Origin: CAZBYL01 sp964496275
GTDB taxonomy: Bacteria; Synergistota; Synergistia; Synergistales; Synergistaceae
Direction of reading: 5' to 3'
DNA: 8,823 nt
NCBI GenBank assembly: GCA_964496275.1
Contig: CAZBYL010000072.1
Location: 1 to 8,823, forward strand
In this document: piece by piece, positions 1-5,696 of the stretch
Layout of the letters: the number at the start of each line of letters is the position of its first letter
Numbering within the stretch: position 1 is the stretch's first letter
The notes under the pieces: model-generated
Seen by the model: only the letters and a program-made list of their open reading frames with translations
Database searches by the model: none
What the model was told of the DNA's origin: nothing
Made by a program: the position numbers and the translations under genes

Positions 1-169
1 AGGCAGTTATGATTTGGACAGCGTAAATGGCACAGTGACAGACCCGGCCGTTATTATAAAGACGAGCTCGCCCGCTTCAAGCGGAGGTTCTTCCGGCTCA
101 TGCAGCGCCGGGTTCGGTGCGGCTGCACTGCTGACACTCCTGCCGCTGCTGCTGCGCAGGAAGAAGTGA
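1..169 (+). CDS. C-terminal fragment of a surface protein with a SYNERG-CTERM-type sorting tail (5' end outside the window)
   Basis: The open frame enters from the left edge (first full codon at base 2) and stops with TGA at 167-169, giving 55 visible residues. The last ~30 residues are a Ser/Gly/Pro linker, the short motif CSAGFG, a hydrophobic stretch of about 12 residues rich in Leu and Ala, and a terminal Arg-Arg-Lys-Lys. This order (linker, Cys-x-Ala-Gly-Phe-Gly, transmembrane helix, basic end) is that of the SYNERG-CTERM domain of Synergistetes surface proteins, which is thought to be recognised by a dedicated sorting/processing machinery. The ~25 residues before it are Asp/Thr/Val-rich and fit the end of a beta-rich extracellular domain. 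The function of the protein is not visible because almost all of it lies outside the window. A hairpin terminator follows 32 bases after the stop. Confidence 0.85.
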   Translation, partial: GSYDLDSVNGTVTDPAVIIKTSSPASSGGSSGSCSAGFGAAALLTLLPLLLRRKK

Positions 170-200
170 AATAGGAAGGCAAGAGCAGCGTAACAAATCT

Positions 201-250
201 ATGAGCCAAGCAGAGCGGGTATCTCTCCCGCCGCGCTTGGCTCATTTCAT
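201..250 (+). terminator. Rho-independent-like terminator of the surface-protein gene
   Basis: An 11-bp perfect stem (201-211 with 235-245, ATGAGCCAAGC/GCTTGGCTCAT) encloses a second GCGGG/CCCGC stem. The end of the stem and the following bases are T-rich (TTTCATT). The position just downstream of the surface-protein stop fits transcription termination. The T-tract is interrupted, so efficiency is uncertain. Confidence 0.75.
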
Positions 251-320
251 TGTAAAAAACAGCGTTCAGTCTGCTAAGCAGCAATTCGCACGAAATAACC
301 TTTATAAAATGTTATGAGGC

Positions 321-363
321 TGCCGCGTGAGAGTAAGAGGCTTGCTGCTTACTTTCTGCGGCA
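321..363 (-). terminator. Strong hairpin directly downstream of the permease gene (possible transcript end)
   Basis: TGCCGC (321-326) pairs with GCGGCA (358-363). Inside it, GAGAGTAAG (329-337) pairs with CTTACTTTC (348-356) with one G-T pair, leaving a 10-base loop. It begins 10 bases past the permease stop codon on the minus strand. No uninterrupted T-run follows on either strand, so it may be a 3'-end stabiliser or a weak or factor-dependent terminator rather than a classical intrinsic one. Confidence 0.4.
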
Positions 364-373
364 TAGTGCGTAC

Positions 374-1696
374 TTAAAGTATAACTGACATTGCAGCTCC
401 CAAAACAAATATAACCGGCATAAACACCAAGAATTCCGGCAGAGCCGAGTCCATTACGTGGTCGTGCTGCCCGTCTGCGTCGAGTCCTGCCGTGGGGCCG
501 AGAGTACCGTCGGAAGCGGGGGAGCATACGTCACCTATGCAGGAAGCGACTCCTATCAAACATGCCGTGGCAAGCGGAGTGTATCCGAGCGAAGCGCAGA
601 GCGGCGTGTAAATAACAGCGAGTATTGGGACTGTGCCGAAAGCTGTTCCCGTTCCCATAACTATCAGCAGCCCGATGAGAATCATTACGCTTGAGGCTAT
701 TATCTTTGAGCCGGCAAGCGCACCTGCCGCCGCCTGAATCAGTTGCCCTACACCGTCTGTCGCGACGACAACTTCCGAAAATCCGGAGGATGCCATCATA
801 ACGAACGCTATCCAGCCTATCATTGCAACTCCGCTATTGAGGATATCATCAAATTCTTCATACTTAAAGCAGCGGAAAACAAGCATCAAAAGGAGCCCTA
901 CTACGCCGCCGAGTACAAGGGAGTCGGTAAGAAGCTGTATCACGAATGTTGACAGAGCGCCCAGTATAGCTCCTATTTGCGGCATTGTCAGACCCGAGTT
1001 CCCGTCTGTATGAGACGCTGCGTTTACGCCGGGAAGTTCGATATCCTTATATTCGCGTGGTTTGTTATAAACGAAGAATATGGCAAAGAGCATTGCAGCA
1101 GTCATACCGACTCCGGCCGGTACTATCATTGCCTTCCACACTTCCATCGCTTCAAAGGGTGTGCCGTTTTTAGTCATGTTGTTGGCTATGAGCTTATGCA
1201 GAATCATTCCGTATGTGATGGGCAGGAACATGTAGGGAGCTTTCAGTCCCCAGCCCAAGGCAACCGCCGCAGCACGCCTGTCCATTTTCATTCGGTTCAT
1301 GATAAGAAGCAGAGGGGGTACGACGATGGGTATGAATGCAATGTTTACAGGAATTATGGTGGTACATATCACCGCTATAAGCCCTAAAGAGAGAAGAAAC
1401 AGAAATTTGCGTTCGGCAAATGCTTTTTGCATCTTGTTTGCCATTATGTCTGTTAATCCCGTGCGCGATATGCCGACAGCTATTGCTCCGAGCAGGACGT
1501 AGGATGTGGCTGTCTCTGCATTTCCTCCCATGCCGCCTACAAATGTAGCCATCGTTTCGCTGATAGGCAGTCCCGCAGTGAGACCTGCCACAACCGCGGC
1601 AAGGAACAGAACGATAAGCACGTTAAGCCTCAGCAGACACAGTGCGCAAAGTGCCGCAACAGATACAAAAACCGGATTGGTCAATATTTCATACAT
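374..1696 (-). CDS. YuiF/NhaC-type permease of the Na+/H+ antiporter superfamily (putative amino-acid transporter)
   Basis: This is a 440-residue, very hydrophobic inner-membrane protein with roughly 11-12 predicted helices. It resembles the Bacillus YuiF family (COG2056, Na_H_antiporter folds), which is annotated as an Na+/H+ antiporter but suggested to be an amino-acid (histidine) permease. Visible family features are the N-terminal helix pair ending near GGMGGNA (54-60), NIAFIPIVVPPLL at 118-130, MDRR (138-141) on a cytoplasmic loop, a hydrophilic loop at ~211-238, GTGTAFGTVPILA at 348-360, and a conserved acidic/polar region GDVCSPASDG (388-397) to ~414. The ATG at 1696 has GAGGAG eight bases upstream, which supports this start. 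It has its own promoter and lies downstream of, but is separated by a terminator from, the racemase/dehydratase operon on the same strand. That suggests uptake of the substrate of that pathway. The transported compound is not evident. Confidence 0.85.
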   Translation of the reverse strand: MYEILTNPVFVSVAALCALCLLRLNVLIVLFLAAVVAGLTAGLPISETMATFVGGMGGNAETATSYVLLGAIAVGISRTGLTDIMANKMQKAFAERKFLFLLSLGLIAVICTTIIPVNIAFIPIVVPPLLLIMNRMKMDRRAAAVALGWGLKAPYMFLPITYGMILHKLIANNMTKNGTPFEAMEVWKAMIVPAGVGMTAAMLFAIFFVYNKPREYKDIELPGVNAASHTDGNSGLTMPQIGAILGALSTFVIQLLTDSLVLGGVVGLLLMLVFRCFKYEEFDDILNSGVAMIGWIAFVMMASSGFSEVVVATDGVGQLIQAAAGALAGSKIIASSVMILIGLLIVMGTGTAFGTVPILAVIYTPLCASLGYTPLATACLIGVASCIGDVCSPASDGTLGPTAGLDADGQHDHVMDSALPEFLVFMPVIFVLGAAMSVIL

Positions 1697-1892
1697 GTCA
1701 AAAACTCCTCTTCTCGTATAGATTCATTTTCAGAAACGGAAAAAAATTCACAAGCTTAAATACCCTTAGAAATTGTGTGAACTGCGAATATTTTTTGTCT
1801 CCTCCTTTGATGTTCTATTTCAAATAAATAAGCCGAGAAAAGAGTGTTGTCGTAAAATAAATGATATTTATTATATCCCTTGTATAATGAAC
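1697..1892 (-). other. AT-rich long leader of the permease gene with an orphan Shine-Dalgarno
   Basis: If the promoter at 1893-1921 is used, the permease mRNA has an untranslated leader of about 190 bases. It contains a perfect AAAGGAGG (1808-1801 on the minus strand) with no ATG, GTG or TTG at a usable distance after it. It also contains an imperfect inverted repeat TTCACA...TGTGAA (1747-1752 with 1775-1780). I recognise no known riboswitch. The leader could hold an uncharacterised regulatory RNA or the remains of a small gene. Confidence 0.35.
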
Positions 1893-1921
1893 TATATAGC
1901 ATAAATTAAGCTTCCTGTCTA
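1893..1921 (-). promoter_or_regulatory. Candidate sigma70 promoter of the permease gene
   Basis: Reading the minus strand, TAGACA (1921-1916) is followed by a 17-base spacer and TATATA (1898-1893). A TGC just before the hexamer forms an extended -10. Transcription would start near 1886. The match is good but not perfect, and AT-rich DNA gives false positives. Confidence 0.45.
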
Positions 1922-1979
1922 CGTTTGTCAGCATAGGTCAGTTAATGTCAAAGAATAAAATTTCAGACGCGCCGAATAT

Positions 1980-2012
1980 AAAAAAAGAGCCGATGCACAA
2001 GGCAGCCGGCTC
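1980..2012 (-). terminator. Intrinsic terminator of the racemase/dehydratase operon
   Basis: On the minus strand, GAGCCG (2012-2007) pairs with CGGCTC (1992-1987), with additional TGC/GCA pairing inside. Seven consecutive T residues (1986-1980) follow immediately. The stem starts 33 bases after the dehydratase stop codon. Hairpin plus uninterrupted U-tract is the classical rho-independent layout. It should isolate the permease gene downstream. Confidence 0.9.
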
Positions 2013-2045
2013 CTTAATTTGTTGTGAATTTGTACTTTTACAAAG

Positions 2046-3719
2046 CTAAATTCTGTCGTCTATCATTGCTCCCTCATGTGCCTGCAAAGCTGTCTTTGCA
2101 TATATGCCGAGGATTCCGCGCTCTTTCTTTTCCGGGAGTGTCCATTTTGAAAACCGCGCTTCTATCTCCTTGTCAGAGAGTTCAAGGTTTACGGTTCTGT
2201 CTTCTATGTCTATCTTGATTCTGTCTCCGTTTTCCACAATGGCTATGACTCCTCCGACGGCTGCTTCGGGGGAGATGTGTCCTATCGCAGCGCCCTCGGT
2301 GAATCCCGAGAAACGTCCGTCCGTAAGTACAAAAACGTCCTGTCCCATTCCCATGCCGACGAGAGCGTCTGTCGTCATCATCATCTCTCTCATGCCGGGA
2401 GCGCCCCTCGGACCTTCATAGCGTATCACGACGACATCGCCCTTCTTTATCTTTCCCGATACCACAGCTTTGTGGGCTTCTTCGTCCGAGTGGAATACAA
2501 CGGCGGGACCTTCAAACTTACGGATATCTTCCGATATAGTGGTAGTGCGGCATATAGCTCCGTTCGGCGAGAGGTTGCCCTTTATCACCGCTATGCCTCC
2601 GTTTTTGAATACGGGGTCGTCCGCTGTTGTGAGGGTGGAGCGGTCGCTTGAGCGGCGCAGGTTCGCTATCTCGCCTATAGTGTGTCCCGAGACAGTAATA
2701 CACTCTCTGTTTATGTATGATTTCATCTCGCCCAGTATCGCCGGTACTCCGCCTGCGTTGTAGAGGTCAACGATAGTGGCTTTTCCCGTGGGAATGACTC
2801 TGCTTATTACGGGAATTGATTCGGAAAGTTTGTCAAAGTCGTCAAGGGACAGCTCCACCCCAACTTCGCGCGCTATGCTGAGAAGGTGCAGAACGGCATT
2901 GGTCGAGCCCGCTATCGCCATTGTGATTATGACGCCGTTCAGCAGGGCTTCCCTCGTGAGTATGTCCTTGGGCTTTATGTTTTCTTTTGTGAGTTCGACT
3001 ATTCTTCGCCCTGTTTGAGTTGCGAATCGTTCTTTTTCGGCGTAGACCGCGGGGATAGTCGCGGAGCCGGGCAGGGACATGCCGAGAACTTCCGTGAGTA
3101 TCTGCATCGTGTTTGCCGTGCCCATAAGCGAACATGCGCCGGGGCCGGGGCAGACGTGGTCTTCCAGATAGCGTATTTTGTCTCTTGCTTCGCCGCTTGC
3201 GTAGTCCGCTCCGAACACGAGTTGGTCGAGCTCGCTCATCACTACGCTTCGCCCTTCGCTCTTGCAGACTTCCTGAGAGCCGCCGGTGAGCATGATACAT
3301 GGGAGGCCGGACCTTATGCCGCCTATGAGTACACCGGGTATTATGCTGTCGCATGATGCGAGCAGAACCAGCCCGTCAAGAAGCTGCACCCCCGACATTA
3401 TTTCAACGGAGGAGGCTATAACGTCGCGTATCACCAGCTCATAGCGAAAGTGGGGCATCCCGATTGGGACCGCGCCGCAGGTGGCTATCGTGCCGAATTC
3501 AAACGGTGTGCCGCCCGCCTGCAGTATTCCCGCCCTTACGCGAGCCGCGAGTCTGTCCAGATGGACGTGCCCCAGCCCCGCATCGTTTGCCGTGTTTACT
3601 ATGCCTATGAGCGGCTTTGAAAGGTCGCCGTCGTCATAGCCGCAGCCTTTGTATATCGCGCGGCGCGAGGATGAACCTTTGCCGGAAAACAGTCCCAGTT
3701 CTTTTGAGCGATATGTCAT
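2046..3719 (-). CDS. IlvD/Edd-family dehydratase-like protein with altered cluster and metal ligands
   Basis: This 557-residue protein is collinear with dihydroxy-acid and sugar-acid dehydratases. It has KPLIGI and GH-HLDRLA near residues 35-57, ASCDSIIPG (121-129), GACSLMGTANTM (194-205), KGNLSPNGA (380-388), RYEGPRGAPGMREM (433-446), and GRFSG with the probable catalytic Ser471 followed by IGHISPEA (479-486). Standard members bind a [2Fe-2S] cluster through three Cys and Mg2+ through residues including an Asp and a carbamylated Lys. Here the first Cys position is Gly50. The Asp of the usual SDG motif is replaced by the CG at 81-82. The Lys after Cys-Asp is Ser125. Cys123, Cys196 and Glu445 remain. 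The ATG at 3719 is preceded by AAGGAG 11 bases upstream, 19 bases after the racemase stop, so the two are co-translated partners. A 22-residue upstream extension is open but would begin inside the racemase gene. Automated annotation would say dihydroxy-acid dehydratase; branched-chain synthesis is unlikely. Confidence 0.85.
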   Translation of the reverse strand: MTYRSKELGLFSGKGSSSRRAIYKGCGYDDGDLSKPLIGIVNTANDAGLGHVHLDRLAARVRAGILQAGGTPFEFGTIATCGAVPIGMPHFRYELVIRDVIASSVEIMSGVQLLDGLVLLASCDSIIPGVLIGGIRSGLPCIMLTGGSQEVCKSEGRSVVMSELDQLVFGADYASGEARDKIRYLEDHVCPGPGACSLMGTANTMQILTEVLGMSLPGSATIPAVYAEKERFATQTGRRIVELTKENIKPKDILTREALLNGVIITMAIAGSTNAVLHLLSIAREVGVELSLDDFDKLSESIPVISRVIPTGKATIVDLYNAGGVPAILGEMKSYINRECITVSGHTIGEIANLRRSSDRSTLTTADDPVFKNGGIAVIKGNLSPNGAICRTTTISEDIRKFEGPAVVFHSDEEAHKAVVSGKIKKGDVVVIRYEGPRGAPGMREMMMTTDALVGMGMGQDVFVLTDGRFSGFTEGAAIGHISPEAAVGGVIAIVENGDRIKIDIEDRTVNLELSDKEIEARFSKWTLPEKKERGILGIYAKTALQAHEGAMIDDRI

Positions 3720-3738
3720 GTTGTTCAGTTCTCCTTTT

Positions 3739-4752
3739 CTACAGTAGGAATCCTTCGGGCAGCGGATCTTCGCTGTCCAGCACAAACTGCGTAAAGCCCG
3801 TTATCCAGGCGGAACCGGCTATTTGCGGAATGATGCCCTCTCTTCCCGCTGTCTGCACGGATTCAAGCACGGTTCCGGTAAATTCCGTGTTTATAATGCT
3901 TGCGGCGCGGAATTTCTCTTTGACTTTGAGTTCTCCCCTTGCGCAGAGAAGAGCCATTCTTGCGGAGGTTCCCGTTCCGCAGGGAGAGCGGTCCACGGCT
4001 CCGTCCGCAAATACGCATGCCTGTCTGCTTTTGAGCCCGTAATCCGTTTTTTCTGTGGGAGCCATTACAATGACCCCGTATATGCCGTTTATTTCGGGGT
4101 GTTCGGGGTGAGTTATATTCATGTTCGCGTTTACCCAATTTTTAAGAGCCATGGCGCGTTCCACAATGACGGCGCACTGTTCTTCGCAGACTGTGACTCC
4201 TATTTTCTCCTGCTCCACCATTATGTAAAACGCACCGGCATAGGATATGGCGGTCTCAACTTCGCCGAATCCGTTAAGCGGTATTTTTACTCCCTCCGAG
4301 TAACGGAACGACGGCACATTTGTGAAAGCCACACTCTTTACCCTCTTGTCCTCAACTGTCGCAAAAGCCGTGACACGCCCTGCCGGCGCATCTATTTTTA
4401 TTATATTTTCGCCTTCGTGCACGGCAATTATGCCCGTCTCGGCGGCAACCTTCGCAATGCCGATGGTGCCGTGCCCGCACATTGTGCTCATGCCTTCGTT
4501 GTGAAAGAAGAGGACTCCGATGTCTCCGTCGTCCGTTGCAGGTGAGGTGAGTATCGCTCCGAACATATCCTTGTGCCCGCGCGGCTCCTTTGTAAGAAAA
4601 CAGCGAAGGCCGTCAATGTTCTTTGCAAAAAAATCTTTTTTCTCGAGAATGGTTTTGCCCTCTATCTTGGGGATTCCCGATGTGACAATGCGGATTGGTT
4701 CTCCCGCCGTGTGAGCGTCTATTACATTTATTGCTCTTTCAAACTGAAACAT
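3739..4752 (-). CDS. Proline racemase / 4-hydroxyproline 2-epimerase family enzyme
   Basis: This 337-residue cytoplasmic enzyme has the usual length for the family. The two halves of the active site are intact: MCGHGTIG with Cys92 and DRSPCGTGTSA with Cys258 act as the pair of general acid/base thiols that remove and return the alpha proton. A Cys/Cys pair points to racemase or epimerase activity, not trans-3-hydroxyproline dehydratase, which has Thr at the second position. IDAHTAGEP near the N-terminus and GSAWITGF near the C-terminus also match. The overall similarity is to clostridial-type proline racemases, but proline and 4-hydroxyproline cannot be separated by eye. The ATG at 4752 is chosen over TTG at 4755 because AGGAGG (4765-4760) sits seven bases upstream. 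It is the first gene of an operon with the IlvD-like gene and is transcribed divergently from the PAS regulator. Confidence 0.9.
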   Translation of the reverse strand: MFQFERAINVIDAHTAGEPIRIVTSGIPKIEGKTILEKKDFFAKNIDGLRCFLTKEPRGHKDMFGAILTSPATDDGDIGVLFFHNEGMSTMCGHGTIGIAKVAAETGIIAVHEGENIIKIDAPAGRVTAFATVEDKRVKSVAFTNVPSFRYSEGVKIPLNGFGEVETAISYAGAFYIMVEQEKIGVTVCEEQCAVIVERAMALKNWVNANMNITHPEHPEINGIYGVIVMAPTEKTDYGLKSRQACVFADGAVDRSPCGTGTSARMALLCARGELKVKEKFRAASIINTEFTGTVLESVQTAGREGIIPQIAGSAWITGFTQFVLDSEDPLPEGFLL

Positions 4753-4801
4753 CAATGTCCCTCCTAACGCTTATTTTACAATTTAGAGAAGTGCCTTTTA
4801 A

Positions 4802-4830
4802 TTTATAAGTCATCGACAAATATTTGTCAA
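4802..4830 (-). promoter_or_regulatory. Sigma70 promoter of the racemase/dehydratase operon
   Basis: On the minus strand, a perfect TTGACA (4830-4825), a 17-base spacer and TATAAA (4807-4802) form a near-consensus promoter. Transcription would start near 4795, leaving a leader of about 43 bases with AGGAGG ahead of the ATG. A 14-bp palindrome overlaps the -35 and spacer. Confidence 0.8.
4815..4828. promoter_or_regulatory. Perfect 14-bp palindrome, candidate operator of the racemase operon
   Basis: GACAAATATTTGTC is perfectly self-complementary. It covers most of the -35 hexamer and the upstream part of the spacer of the minus-strand promoter, where bound protein would block RNA polymerase. 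The GACAA/TTGTC half-sites recur around the opposite promoter, which suggests one shared regulator, probably the adjacent PAS-HTH protein (inference). Confidence 0.6.
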
Positions 4831-4916
4831 ATATATGATTTTATACCGCAAAAACATGTAAAATATTTAGCCTGTTTATATTCGGTATTGTTTATAAAAC
4901 GGCACTGCTGCCAATT

Positions 4917-4931
4917 TTGTCACATTGACAA
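4917..4931. promoter_or_regulatory. Inverted repeat, candidate operator at the regulator promoter
   Basis: TTGTCA-CAT-TGACAA is a 6-3-6 inverted repeat that includes the -35 element at 4925-4930. It uses the same GACAA/TTGTC half-sites as the 4815-4828 palindrome, arranged in the opposite order. This fits autoregulation. A TGTTTATA direct repeat (4873-4880 and 4889-4896) lies between the two operators. Confidence 0.5.
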
Positions 4932-4952
4932 TTATTTTTAGATATGTACAAT
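4925..4952 (+). promoter_or_regulatory. Sigma70 promoter of the regulator/reductase operon
   Basis: A perfect TTGACA (4925-4930), a 16-base spacer and TACAAT (4947-4952) give a start site near 4959. This lies downstream of the first in-frame ATG (4944), so that ATG would not be in the transcript. The promoter therefore supports a later translation start. Confidence 0.75.
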
Positions 4953-4982
4953 AAATTGTGGATTTTGGGGACGGTGATAAAT

Positions 4983-5681
4983 TTGGCAAAGAGGAAGATT
5001 CCTCAGCAGCTTCTTGCCTATGTCGGTTTGGTAAAGGGGCTCGGCACAATGCTCGGGCGAGACTGCGAAGTGCTGCTTCATGATGTTTCACACCCGGAAA
5101 GTTCCATAATAGCCTGCGAAAACGGTCATGTAAGCGGGCGCGGGGTGGGGTCGCCTATGACGGATTTCGGACTGCTTATGCAGAAAGACCCCAAATACAG
5201 GAATATGGACGGAGTTTACAACTATCTCGCAAAGACGGAAGAGGGCAAAGTTCTCAAGTGCGGAGTTTTTTTTATTAAGAACGAAGCGGGGAAAATAATA
5301 GGTTATCTCTGTATAAATATGGACATCACAAAAGTTCGTGCCGCTCAGGAGCTGTTGGGTGAGTTTTTTAAAGTAGACGGCAATATAAACTCGCAGGACA
5401 ACGTCTACAGGGAGCGCTTCTCACGCGAGCCGGATGATGTTACATCGAGCTCTATCGCTTCCGTCAAGGAGAGGTGGGGAAACGACCTCTCGCTGCTGCC
5501 GCGCGCGGATAAAACAGAAGTGATACGCGAACTCGAAGAGGGCGGTTTTTTCCTTATAAAGGGTGCGATGGAGCGTCTTGCGGCGGAAATGAAGCGGAGT
5601 AAGTTCACACTGTACGCGTATATCAGAGAGGTACGAGAGTCAACGGATGAAGAATTTGCCGAAAGGCGCAGACCTATATAA
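4983..5681 (+). CDS. YheO/DauR-type PAS-HTH transcriptional regulator
   Basis: This 232-residue protein has the two-domain layout of the YheO/DauR family. An N-terminal PAS_6-like sensor spans about 8-118 (GRDCEVLLHD at 25-34, NGHVSGRGVG at 47-56, then GKIIGYLCINMDIT at 103-116). A C-terminal helix-turn-helix spans about 165-217 (KTEVIRELEEGGFFLIKG, then the recognition helix around KFTLYAYIRE). The linker at 128-165 is polar. DauR of Pseudomonas represses a D-arginine operon, and relatives commonly control amino-acid genes. Start choice: an ATG at 4944 would add 13 residues but has no ribosome site and lies between the -35 and -10 of the promoter. TTG at 4983 has GGGGA (4967-4971) upstream, within a ~24-base leader. 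It is followed after 15 bases by the imine-reductase-like gene, so the two form an operon. It probably senses a substrate or product of the pathway and acts on the palindromes in the divergent region. Confidence 0.85.
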   Translation: MAKRKIPQQLLAYVGLVKGLGTMLGRDCEVLLHDVSHPESSIIACENGHVSGRGVGSPMTDFGLLMQKDPKYRNMDGVYNYLAKTEEGKVLKCGVFFIKNEAGKIIGYLCINMDITKVRAAQELLGEFFKVDGNINSQDNVYRERFSREPDDVTSSSIASVKERWGNDLSLLPRADKTEVIRELEEGGFFLIKGAMERLAAEMKRSKFTLYAYIREVRESTDEEFAERRRPI

Positions 5682-5696
5682 ATCGGAGGAAAAATC

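Noticed and set aside
1747..1780. TTCACA...TGTGAA inverted repeat as a CRP-type site
   Set aside because: The half-sites are in the wrong order and too far apart for CRP (TGTGA-N6-TCACA).
2842..3354. 170- and 156-residue open frames in both directions inside the dehydratase gene
   Set aside because: They are out-of-frame readings of a GC-rich gene whose own frame shows clear family motifs; their translations are Arg/His-rich or otherwise lack any domain.
2046..3719. Housekeeping ilvD for valine/isoleucine synthesis
   Set aside because: Three expected cofactor ligands are replaced and no branched-chain biosynthesis gene is nearby; the partner gene is a proline racemase-type enzyme.
3720..3785. 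22-residue N-terminal extension of the dehydratase
   Set aside because: It would overlap the end of the racemase gene, and AAGGAG is correctly placed for the ATG at 3719.
3823..4545. 240-residue plus-strand open frame opposite the racemase gene
   Set aside because: It is antisense to a gene with intact catalytic motifs, rich in Cys, His and aromatic residues, and has no family resemblance.
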